From positions 186,001 to 250,000 of the forward strand of contig CBDDBH010000033.1 in NCBI GenBank assembly GCA_965225625.1: a stretch of 64,000 nucleotides of DNA. The letters run 5' to 3'. Positions within the stretch are counted from its first letter, which is position 1; each line of letters opens with the position of its first letter. Both the position numbers and the translations under genes were made by a program. The stretch is from CBDDBH01 sp965225625. GTDB lineage: Bacteria; Pseudomonadota; Gammaproteobacteria; JADZEE01. Below are positions 27,702-35,199 of this stretch, in pieces. The notes under the pieces were generated by a model. That model was not told the DNA's origin, searched no databases, and was given only the letters and a program-made list of their open reading frames with translations.

Positions 27702-27754
27702 GGCGACAGTATACCCAACAGCATGCCAGCCCGCGGGACCGGCAAAAAAGCAGG

Positions 27755-28321
27755 CTAAGCGCCGAAAAGCGGAATGGGGAATTCCCGCTTAATGCTGGCA
27801 TGGCGTTTGAATCGATGCCAGGCCTCATCGAATGAGGCCGTATTACAGCGTTCAAGGACCAATTCCGCGTCGATAAAACTGGAACTGAAAGCGAGGCAGA
27901 ATTCCGCTACTGACTCAGTGCTGTATACAACACCGCGCCGCGCCAAATAGTCGCAAACCTGATCCGGATCGAGATCGGTTCTCAGCGCGCAGACCAGCCA
28001 CAAACAGGCCGCGGCTTTTACCAGTGGTTCGGCTAGATGGCTTGCAGCGATAACGCAATGTCCACGCTTGAGAAGCAGCAAGACCCTCCACAGATCTTGA
28101 AAACACACGAGTTCATCGAGCACGGCCAACTTTGTTGTGACGATGACTTCGCTCCAGACAATCGGCGCACCTGCGATCCGGGTTATGGCGCGATCACGTA
28201 GTTCCGGATGCTCCGCTAAAAGCCGGGAAATTCTCGTAGTCTTGCCGCTGCCGCTGACGCCCGTCAGGAGCACAAGACCGGGCCGACCGAAATCGAAGCC
28301 CTGCGGGACCAAATCAACCAT
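27755..28321 (-). CDS. Small P-loop ATPase, unknown family
   Basis: 188 residues from Met at 28321, overlapping the upstream gene stop by 8 bp. A textbook Walker A (LLTGVSGSGKTTRISRLL, about residues 17-33), a Walker B-like AVLDELV, and a sensor-like strand GHCVIAASHLAEPLV follow in the order expected for an AAA/ASCE-type ATPase. The C-terminal third is helical with no known domain. No helicase, transporter or nuclease motif is seen. It is the last gene of a cassette that also encodes a beta-rich two-TM protein; the overlap suggests the two work together. Function unknown. Confidence 0.68.
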   Translation of the reverse strand: MVDLVPQGFDFGRPGLVLLTGVSGSGKTTRISRLLAEHPELRDRAITRIAGAPIVWSEVIVTTKLAVLDELVCFQDLWRVLLLLKRGHCVIAASHLAEPLVKAAACLWLVCALRTDLDPDQVCDYLARRGVVYSTESVAEFCLAFSSSFIDAELVLERCNTASFDEAWHRFKRHASIKREFPIPLFGA

Positions 28322-29327
28322 CGAGAAAATCCTCGTAGAAAAACAAGCCGCCCGGACCGACCAACTCATGGTCCACAAACTGCGGGTGAATAAGCTGAAC
28401 CTCCCAGTGCACACTCAGTCCGTGACTCGATGACAGCACGAAAGGCGGATAAAGCGCACAGAACATGGGTTCGAAATCCACGTCTCCTTCGAACCACTTG
28501 CGGATCTGCGAGCGTTTCGGGATCAACCTTACCTTTTGCTCATACAGAATTACGCCGCGAATGGGCTCCTTGAACGAGACCGTACGAGTGCTGCTACCGG
28601 AGCCACGCGTATATTGGCCCTGCTCCATATTCGCCGCGGCGCGGTGGCTAAATGGAACGCCATATACTTGCGCAATTGGTTTTTCATTGCGTACCAAACG
28701 GCAGCTCCCAGAGCACCGCTGCCCATGAGTGCAGATACGATCGGCGACTGGCCGTCACCACTGCTGTCGACGTGCGAATAAAGCCACGTCATCGCTTCAG
28801 GCACGAATTGATCGTGGATGCCGACGATAGCGTTCACAACGCATCACGATGCCGCCCAGTAGCGCGAGCCCGAGCGTAATGATTTGATTGGCGAAGGGGA
28901 TCGCACGAAGGTTCGCGAAAAACTGAAAGACGTCGTTCGGCTCAATGATCTGCGTCGCTTCCTCATTGATTGCCGGTTTGATACCGATGGCAATCTCTTG
29001 CTCCTGCGTGATCTTGCTATCAAAAAGAATTGCGTCGTCGACTTCCAGTGCGGCATGCACCTGCACGTCGATCATCTTGCCCTTGTAACTGTGCGCACGG
29101 AGTTTGTTGCCCGGTATTGTGAATGTCCGCTCACCGGTGACGCTGAAACGCGTTTCAAACAGGATCTTGTCGTCGTTGATAGCGCGCTTATCGTGCACCT
29201 TCACTTCTGCGACCAGACGAAATCGCGCCTGATGACCTATCAGTTTGCGATCCTTGATGCGAATCGCGCAGGTAGTCTCCTGTCCGGGTCTATCTCGCGA
29301 CAGGGCGATCTCGGCTTGCTTCGTCAT
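28314..29327 (-). pseudogene. Two-TM beta-rich protein, apparently one gene broken by two frameshifts
   Basis: Three consecutive frames read as one protein of about 335 residues. Part 1 (29327 to ~28840): an arrestin-like beta domain (TRFSVTGERTFTIPGNKLRA) ending in a TM helix (QIITLGLALLGGIV). Part 2 (to ~28690): extramembrane loop VGIHDQFVPEAMTWLYSHV and a second TM (VSALMGSGALGAAVWYAM). Part 3 (to 28314): a soluble domain (TRTVSFKEPIRGVILYEQKV, GLSVHWEVQLIHPQFVDHEL). The junctions are near 28838 (one extra base) and at the five-T run at 28680-28684 (one base short of six). Alternatively these could be two or three small genes. No family recognised. Confidence 0.55.
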
Positions 29328-29333
29328 CGTCGG

Positions 29334-29588
29334 TCATCGTGATCCGGCGTTATTGGCGGCAGCATCGGCGTCAAATATGAAGTTCATGGCTTGCAGCGCA
29401 TTGTCTCCGTGTTGAAGCCGCCCGGCAAATTGCTTTCCGGTCAGGCGATACGAGCCCAAAGCACCTTCAAGTAAAGTGGGATCCGAAACGCAACCCCATT
29501 CATGCGGATCGCCCATGAACCATTTAGACGTCCCACGCCTGCCTTTCGAAGCGGCGTTGGGCGACGTCACGCGGACACCGGTCATCAC
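29334..29588 (-). CDS. Small hypothetical protein
   Basis: 84 residues, soluble, without recognisable motif (SKWFMGDPHEWGCVSDPTLL, FAGRLQHGDNALQAMNFIFD). Sits 6 bp before the two-TM protein gene on the same strand and 39 bp after a 34-codon frame with one TM helix. Likely part of the same small operon. Function unknown. Confidence 0.45.
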   Translation of the reverse strand: MMTGVRVTSPNAASKGRRGTSKWFMGDPHEWGCVSDPTLLEGALGSYRLTGKQFAGRLQHGDNALQAMNFIFDADAAANNAGSR

Positions 29589-29627
29589 ACAGGCCGGATT
29601 CTCCGATTAAACAATTAGCGACTACTA

Positions 29628-29732
29628 TTAGCTGCCGAGTCCGCCAGTCACAGTCCAGAGCGAGTAGGCGAACCCCAAAAAGCCTATCAGCAGCGCCAAT
29701 CCTGGAATATTTGAGGTCATGAAGTCAAACAT
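29628..29732 (-). CDS. Possible 34-residue membrane peptide
   Basis: ATG at 29732 to TAA at 29628-29630. The product is almost entirely one hydrophobic helix (SNIPGLALLIGFLGFAYSLW) with a short polar N-terminus. No clear Shine-Dalgarno sequence is seen. It is the first frame downstream of the palindromic site at 29758-29782 and precedes the unknown cassette, so it may be a genuine small membrane protein of that operon. Confidence 0.38.
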   Translation of the reverse strand: MFDFMTSNIPGLALLIGFLGFAYSLWTVTGGLGS

Positions 29733-29757
29733 AGGCTCAGCGGTGTATGCGAAGTGT

Positions 29758-29782
29758 TTAACGATCGTTATCTAATCGTTAA
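29758..29782. promoter_or_regulatory. Palindromic operator-like site
   Basis: Contains the perfect 12-bp palindrome TAACGATCGTTA followed by another half-site, so that TTAACGAT and ATCGTTAA form an outer dyad. It lies about 26 bp upstream of the minus-strand 34-codon frame that heads the cassette ending at 27755, and about 135 bp from the plus-strand small frame at 29916. Layout and symmetry fit a dimeric repressor site (TetR/MarR-like). The regulator is not in the vicinity. Confidence 0.4.
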
Positions 29783-29915
29783 CATATTATTTTGCGGAGA
29801 CTACGCAATTAGATGCGCAATGCACGCAATATCAGTGGCTACCGCAATCAATGCATCGTATAACGACGCATTTTGCTGACAGGAATCTACCCGTGATGCG
29901 TCTACATCCTGAGCG

Positions 29916-30065
29916 ATGGATGTGATAGGTACGGAGCGGACCCGTGCGTGGTGGAACGCTATGGGTCGGTATCAGTTGGCCCCCGATTTTGTTCAAACCG
30001 TAGATTCCTTATTGGAGGGGAAACCGCTCACCGATCAGCATGAAAAATTACTTGCCTGGAAATAG
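29916..30065 (+). CDS. Possible 49-residue small protein
   Basis: ATG at 29916 to TAG at 30063-30065. The product has protein-like composition, with an aromatic N-terminal helix (GTERTRAWWNAMGRYQLAP) and a charged C-terminal helix (DSLLEGKPLTDQHEKLLAWK). Only a weak upstream SD (CCTGAG) is present. Located in an otherwise empty 390-bp gap upstream of the cupin gene on the same strand. No homologue recognised. Confidence 0.35.
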   Translation: MDVIGTERTRAWWNAMGRYQLAPDFVQTVDSLLEGKPLTDQHEKLLAWK

Positions 30066-30123
30066 CACGAATAACAAATTGTCGAGATACTTCATGTAAT
30101 GCTTCCACAGTAAGGAAAAACTT

Positions 30124-30516
30124 ATGGAACAGAAAGCACCCGCCACGTTGATCCATTCTCCAAGGCTGCCTTTGGATGAAGCGAGCATGCCGGTTTTTGA
30201 CACATCGGCAAATGGCGCGATTAGGGTCGAAGGCGCTCAGCCCAAAGAGAGAATTGATTTTGCCAGTGGGGGAATAATCGGAGGCGTATTTGCCCAGGGA
30301 CCTGGAAAATCGGAAGTAATCTGGCCAGCGACCGAACACGGCTTTGTGCTGGAAGGAGAAGTCACAATTACAGACGTTTCCAGCGGCGAGTCCGTGACCT
30401 ACGGACCAGGCGATGGTTGGATTATTAAGCAAGGTACGCACATCCTGTGGGAGGTAAAGAGCGAACGATTCGTCAAATCTTTTCTCGCCGTCGATGATGG
30501 TCACGAGGTGGGTTAA
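30124..30516 (+). CDS. Cupin-domain protein
   Basis: 130 residues with a single conserved cupin barrel of the DUF861/EutQ-like type: EVIWPATEHGFVLEGEVTIT, YGPGDGWIIKQGTHILWEV. The usual cupin metal ligands are only partly present (His in TEHGF, Glu in LEGE, His in GTHILW). Its TAA overlaps the ATG of the [2Fe-2S] subunit gene by one base, so the three genes to 33349 form one operon. It could be an accessory isomerase, aminohydrolase or ligand sensor for the molybdenum hydroxylase pathway. Confidence 0.8.
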   Translation: MEQKAPATLIHSPRLPLDEASMPVFDTSANGAIRVEGAQPKERIDFASGGIIGGVFAQGPGKSEVIWPATEHGFVLEGEVTITDVSSGESVTYGPGDGWIIKQGTHILWEVKSERFVKSFLAVDDGHEVG

Positions 30517-30980
30517 TGAGAAAGTTGATCAACCTCGACATCAATGACGAAACGCACGAGGTCGCTGTCGCCCCGTACGAAACACTACTGCAGGTGCTGC
30601 GCAACAAGCTTAGCCTGCAGGGTACAAAACGCGGGTGTGACAGCGGCGGTTGTGGCTGCTGCACGGTCCACATAGACGGTAAGGCCGTGTACTCTTGCAT
30701 GCAATTTGCTATGTCGCTGGAGGGAAAGCGCATCACTACCATCGAAGGCATCGGCTCTCGTGGACGACCCGATCCGCTGCAGGAAGCGTTCGTCAAGGCT
30801 GGCGCAGTACAATGTGGATACTGCTCCTGCGGCATCATCATGGCAGCGAAACGGTTCCTAGCAACCGAAAGGGATCCGGACGACAACCAGATCCGACACG
30901 CCATTGCCGGCAACCTGTGCCGTTGCACCGGTTACACCAAGATCATTGACGCCATCAAAATGGTCGCCGCGAGCGGCTGA
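30516..30980 (+). CDS. [2Fe-2S] subunit of molybdenum hydroxylase
   Basis: 154 residues. N-terminal plant-type cluster KRGCDSGGCGCCTVHIDGK with fourth Cys in YSCMQF; second cluster CGYCSCGIIM...CRCTGYTK. Electron-transfer subunit of a second xanthine-dehydrogenase-family enzyme, encoded 20 bp before its catalytic subunit. No FAD-binding (CoxM-like) subunit gene accompanies the pair. Confidence 0.92.
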   Translation: MRKLINLDINDETHEVAVAPYETLLQVLRNKLSLQGTKRGCDSGGCGCCTVHIDGKAVYSCMQFAMSLEGKRITTIEGIGSRGRPDPLQEAFVKAGAVQCGYCSCGIIMAAKRFLATERDPDDNQIRHAIAGNLCRCTGYTKIIDAIKMVAASG

Positions 30981-31000
30981 AACCGTCGAGGAAAGCAGCT

Positions 31001-33349
31001 ATGGATCGATTGAACGTTGTAGGTCAAAGTGTTGACCGACCCGATGCCTGGGACAAAGTAACCGGCGGACGCGGTTATACGGTCAACATCGTCCTGCCTG
31101 GAATGCTGCACGGTAGAATGCTCCGCAGTCCCTATCCGCACGCGCGTATCAAGCAAGTCGACGTCTCGCGAGCGCTTGGGCTGGCGGGGGTCAAGGCGGT
31201 ATTGACGCACGCCGACGTACCATCGAAGGGTTTCTCGCCGATTCATATAAGAGCGGTGGATTCACCGACGGTATTCCAACATGTGCGTGTCCTGGACGAG
31301 ATCGTTCGATATACGGGTCAACCGGTAGCGGCCGTCGCTGCGCTGCGGCCGGAAATCGCTGAAGCCGCGCTACAGCTCATCGATGTGGACTACGAGGAGC
31401 TGCCCGCGGTTTTCGACCCGGAAGCGGCGATGCGCGACGGCGCGCCACTGTTGCACGCTAATCTCGAACACAACATCTGCATGCAACCGGTTATCGAGGA
31501 AGGAGATCTGGGCGCGGGCTTCGCTGCCGCCGACCACATTTTCGAGAATACTTATCAAACCCATCGGGTCCATACGTGCCACATGGAACCCTGGATCTGC
31601 GTAGCAGACGCCGATCCCAATGGCAGATTGACGGTTTACAGTTCGACCCAACACATTTTCGGGGTCCGGGAGAAACTTGCGTACGTACTCGATGTTCCCC
31701 AGAGCCGGATTACTGTAATCAAACCGCCCTACATCGGCGGCGGTTTCGGCGCTAAGAACGAACTTGGCGACGTGGAGCCGCTGGCAGCTTTACTCAGCAT
31801 GAAGACCGCACGACCGGTACGCATCGAGAACAGTCGTGAAGAAGACTTCATTATCAATGCCCGCAGTGCAATGAAAATCCAATTGAAGACAGGCGTCACC
31901 GAGGACGGCATTTTTACTGCACGCCTCATCAAGGTTTTGGTCGACTGCGGCGCCTACGCTACCTACGGCCCAGTGGCACTGATGATCTGCGGGCAGAATG
32001 GAGCCTACTCGGCCTATAGATGTCCTAACCGCCGTTTCGAGGGACTGGCGGTGCTCACGAATAACATGCGCGTGGGTGCATACCGCGGTATCGGCGGTGT
32101 CCAGAGTTGTTTCGCCGACGAGTCGCAGATCGACGAAATCTGCGAGGCGCTCGGCTTCGATCCGATCGAGTTCCGCCTCAAAAACGCGCATCAGCAGGGC
32201 GACGCTAACCCGCTCACGGAGATGTTCGCGCCGGGTCGATTCAAGCTGGACTCCTACCGGTATGACGAATGCCTGCGTCTCGGAGCGGAGCGTAGTGATT
32301 TCGGCGATCGCAAACCGGCCGCCAGCGATTCCGGCATCAAGCGCCGCGGTATCGGTCTCGCAACCCAGCCAACGTGGGTCAGCGGCTGCGTGGCACAACC
32401 GGACATCTTCGAGCAGTCGGGCGCTTTTATAAAAATCAACCCTGATGGAACCGCCGTACTGTCCGGCCCAACAATTGATCTAGGTGCCGGTCAGACTACG
32501 GTGCTGTGCCAGATTGCAGCAGAGGCCCTGGGTCTACCTGCCGACGCGGTACTCATGAACCATCAGGTAAGTACCGACAATGTCCCATTCGAGCCGCCAA
32601 CGCATGCCAGCCGAGCCACTTATTCGGCCGGTAATGCCGTCAAGATCGCGGCACTCGAGGCGCAGAAGCGCCTTTTGCAAGTCGCGTCCGGGATGCTAGA
32701 GGCCGATGCAGCCGATTTGGAGGTACTCGAGGGCAGGGTCATGGTCAAGGGTTCTCCTGATACCGCTATCAGTGTCGCAGACGTAGCCCGCTACACGGAA
32801 TCGGCATTTCTGCAGCTCACGCCGGACGGGCCCATCCTGGGAGCACTCGAAGACAAAGGCACGATTATCGGCACTTCAAGTGTGGCGCCAGCCTCCAATC
32901 CGGTTCCTCCCTGTGCGATGTTCGTCGAAGTCGAGGTTGATACGGAAACCGGCCAGGTAGATGTGTTACGGGTCGTTTATGCGCACGATATCGGCAAGAC
33001 GGTCAACCCGTTAGCCGCGGAGGGCCAAGTGGAAGGGGGCATAGCACAGGGGATCGGTTTTACACTCATGGAGAATCTCCAGTTCGACGAACAGACAGGC
33101 ACCTGCCTTACCAGCAGCTTTCTCGATTACAAGATCCCGACGGCCGTCGAAATGCCCACGCAGATCGAGTCCATTTTCGTGGAATCGGATGAGCCGACGG
33201 GTCCGTTCGGTGCCAAGGGCCTCGGCGAACCACCGTTGATAGTGCCCGCGCCCGCGATCGCCAACGCAATCTACAACGCCGTGGGCGTACGCATCCGGGA
33301 TCTACCGATTACGCCGGAGAAAATCCTGATCGGTCTCGGCAAGCTGTAA
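31001..33349 (+). CDS. Molybdenum hydroxylase catalytic subunit (xanthine dehydrogenase family)
   Basis: 782 residues, cytoplasmic (no signal peptide). N-terminal a/b-hammerhead domain (VGQSVDRPDAWDKVTGGRGY, LHGRMLRSPYPHARI), then the molybdopterin domains (PPYIGGGFGAKNELGDVEPL, AYRGIGGVQSCFADESQIDE) and the C-terminal FGAKGLGEPPLIVPAPAIAN with the catalytic-Glu region. Same length as the Tat-exported one at 22756-25104 but only distantly similar in sequence and lacking the Tat leader, so the two probably act on different substrates or in different compartments. Confidence 0.93.
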   Translation: MDRLNVVGQSVDRPDAWDKVTGGRGYTVNIVLPGMLHGRMLRSPYPHARIKQVDVSRALGLAGVKAVLTHADVPSKGFSPIHIRAVDSPTVFQHVRVLDEIVRYTGQPVAAVAALRPEIAEAALQLIDVDYEELPAVFDPEAAMRDGAPLLHANLEHNICMQPVIEEGDLGAGFAAADHIFENTYQTHRVHTCHMEPWICVADADPNGRLTVYSSTQHIFGVREKLAYVLDVPQSRITVIKPPYIGGGFGAKNELGDVEPLAALLSMKTARPVRIENSREEDFIINARSAMKIQLKTGVTEDGIFTARLIKVLVDCGAYATYGPVALMICGQNGAYSAYRCPNRRFEGLAVLTNNMRVGAYRGIGGVQSCFADESQIDEICEALGFDPIEFRLKNAHQQGDANPLTEMFAPGRFKLDSYRYDECLRLGAERSDFGDRKPAASDSGIKRRGIGLATQPTWVSGCVAQPDIFEQSGAFIKINPDGTAVLSGPTIDLGAGQTTVLCQIAAEALGLPADAVLMNHQVSTDNVPFEPPTHASRATYSAGNAVKIAALEAQKRLLQVASGMLEADAADLEVLEGRVMVKGSPDTAISVADVARYTESAFLQLTPDGPILGALEDKGTIIGTSSVAPASNPVPPCAMFVEVEVDTETGQVDVLRVVYAHDIGKTVNPLAAEGQVEGGIAQGIGFTLMENLQFDEQTGTCLTSSFLDYKIPTAVEMPTQIESIFVESDEPTGPFGAKGLGEPPLIVPAPAIANAIYNAVGVRIRDLPITPEKILIGLGKL

Positions 33350-33499
33350 CTAGCCCGCATATTGCATGAACCTCGCGGGCGTCATCGTCAACTTTGGATG
33401 GGAATTCGCGGCACCGTTGTTTCAGCACAACCGCGGATCAGAATTGAAACACCGCGGATAATCGTGACGAATTGATGGCAAGACACAGAGGGACGAATC

Positions 33500-34294
33500 A
33501 TGGCAACGCAAGCGGCTGACTCCCAGGCAGTCTTCGGGCCTGCTGATGAAGAGTTCGAAATCGCCTTGGAAGTCGAGAAATTCAACCGACAGAGCGTCTA
33601 CAACCGACCCGGCTTCAAACCGTCGCACACCGAGTTGTCGCATGCCCCGGTGCGGGTAACTGGAGAGATCCCCGACGATCTCGAAGGCGTGTATGTACGC
33701 AACGGCACTAATCCACAGTTTGCACGACAACGGGTTCGCTACCACATGTTCGATGGCGCCGCGATGTTGCATCAGGTGCAGATCGCCGGTGGCGGAGCAA
33801 CCTATCAGATGCAGATCCATACCCCAGCTGAGCCTCGTGCCCGGTTGACAAAATGGGTACTCGATCTGGATCAGGGGAGCGTCGTCGAGGAACGGGTTCT
33901 GCTCGACCACGGGTATGACCGACCCAGCATCAACCTGGCCCATCTGGGCACCCGCAATCAATACGCCTATCTACTGGATGAGGAGCGTGACGGCTACATG
34001 GGTAAAGGCGCGCTCAAATACGATCTGCTCCAGGAGCAGGAGCTAGCCTACTTCGACTACGGTGAAATGCACGGCGGCGAGCCGCTGTTCGTTGCCAAAC
34101 AGAACGCCACGCGAGAAGACGACGGCTACCTTCTCGATCTGTTGATGGGTGATGACAAAGCCGCCCTCATCGTCATTGATGCCGCAACCATGCAAGAAGT
34201 CGCTCGGCTGCACCTGCCGCAACGGGTTCCGTTCGGGGTACACGCCTGTTGGCTCGATACGGGCAGGCTGGATGTCATGGCCTCACTCGGGTAG
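33500..34294 (+). pseudogene. Carotenoid/stilbene oxygenase with large internal in-frame deletion
   Basis: 264 residues against about 480 for the RPE65/lignostilbene dioxygenase family. The N-terminus is normal (VTGEIPDDLEGVYVRNGTNP, YHMFDGAAMLHQV). The C-terminus is normal too (GGEPLFVAKQNATREDDGYL, VIDAATMQEVARLHLPQRVP, FGVHACW). The central ~200 residues are missing at about 33822-33830 (QIHTPAEPRARLTKW). Of the four His iron ligands expected, only the last (FGVH) is retained, so the product should not bind the catalytic iron normally. It reads without frameshift, hence a clean deletion. It follows the second molybdenum hydroxylase operon by 150 bp. Confidence 0.85.
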
Positions 34295-34586
34295 AACACG
34301 GGGGACGCTGCAGTTCTACTCCAGGTACCGGCTTATGAAACCCTGGAAATCCTCGTTATCTGTTCAAGACCTATGGCTCCCCTCCCGGTTATTAGTTGCA
34401 GGTCCAAGCATAAACCACCCCTCCTCCCAGACAACTGTCACCTGCAGCACAGGATACTGGGCGGGACTAACTAAACTAATAAGGGGAGCACGGAAGTGCG
34501 ACCACGAACTGAATTTCATATTCATCGAGACTAATGTCGTGCTGTATACGTCGGTTATGAATTACGTTGTCGTGCTGATGACGCCA
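34295..34586. other. Gap without a supported gene
   Basis: Nearly 300 bp between the deleted carotenoid oxygenase and the DsrE-family gene. Frames here are short, contain stops and translate to low-quality sequence. I see no RNA gene or repeat. Confidence 0.4.
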
Positions 34587-34946
34587 CTACTCGCTCAAAA
34601 CTTTGTCTGCCCATACAACCAAAGCCACTAAATCCGGAGGGGATACAAACTGTGCGTTCTTTTCTGCCAGATCCGCATCGCTGACCGCACGGGCCCGCGA
34701 ACACGCCATTCAAATATGCAGCGGTATCTCGTGCGCGATGGTCTTCGGGATCGTTTCGGCCAGTGGCGGCCAGCCGACCGGCACTACGGAATTCATGACC
34801 GCATCTTTCATCAACGATACCGCCTCGCCGAGCAAGAAAATCTGTACCTCATGGCCACCTTCCGCAAAAGCGTTGGCATGCAGAAATGCAAACGCTGCCT
34901 TGGTAGGATCATCCGATCCCCAGGCGCTCTTGATGAGTACTTTCAT
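34587..34946 (-). CDS. DsrE-family protein with in-frame TGA at its redox motif
   Basis: Read through the TGA at 34712-34710, the gene encodes 119 residues of a DsrE/DsrF-like protein: KVLIKSAWGSDDPTKAAFAF at the start, QIFLLGEAVSLMKDAVMNSV, then PLHI-stop-MACSRARAVSDADL and the end LVALVVWADKVLSE before TAG. Related proteins have C-x-x-C at the point where this one reads TGA-Met-Ala-Cys, so the TGA replaces the first cysteine. The conserved frame on both sides suggests either selenocysteine (U-x-x-C) or a recent nonsense mutation (TGC or TGT to TGA). DsrE proteins handle sulfur/persulfide or act as small redox proteins. No sel gene is in the window. Confidence 0.6.
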
Positions 34947-35029
34947 GTTGGTGGGTCTCCTGATAGTCGCGCCGCTAGCCTAACTGAACCTAACTGCGGC
35001 GGCGAATACCGTATGGACCAGGCATGGAG

Positions 35030-35108
35030 GGGAATTCGGGGGTCAGGGAATTTGGGGGTCAGGTCTTGCCTTTTGCTATCCTGGGGGCAAAAGGCAAGAC
35101 CTGGCCCC
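35030..35108. repeat. REP-like palindrome, GGGGTCAGGTCTTGCC type
   Basis: Short degenerate copy (GGGGGTCAGG) followed by a full inverted repeat: GGGGTCAGGTCTTGCC, a short TTTTGCTATCCTGG loop region, then GGCAAGACCTGGCCCC. Near-identical copies lie at 52122-52240. Such palindromes are dispersed in intergenic DNA of many proteobacteria and are usually mobilised by REP-associated (TnpA-REP) transposases, none of which is in this window. It occupies the gap upstream of the acyl-CoA dehydrogenase. Confidence 0.85.
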
Positions 35109-35199
35109 GTACGTCTACGGAGCCAGGCGGGTAGCCACGGAACAATCGTATACTAAAGTGCTGACCGCCGAGGACCTATATCCAAGGAACGGGACCACG

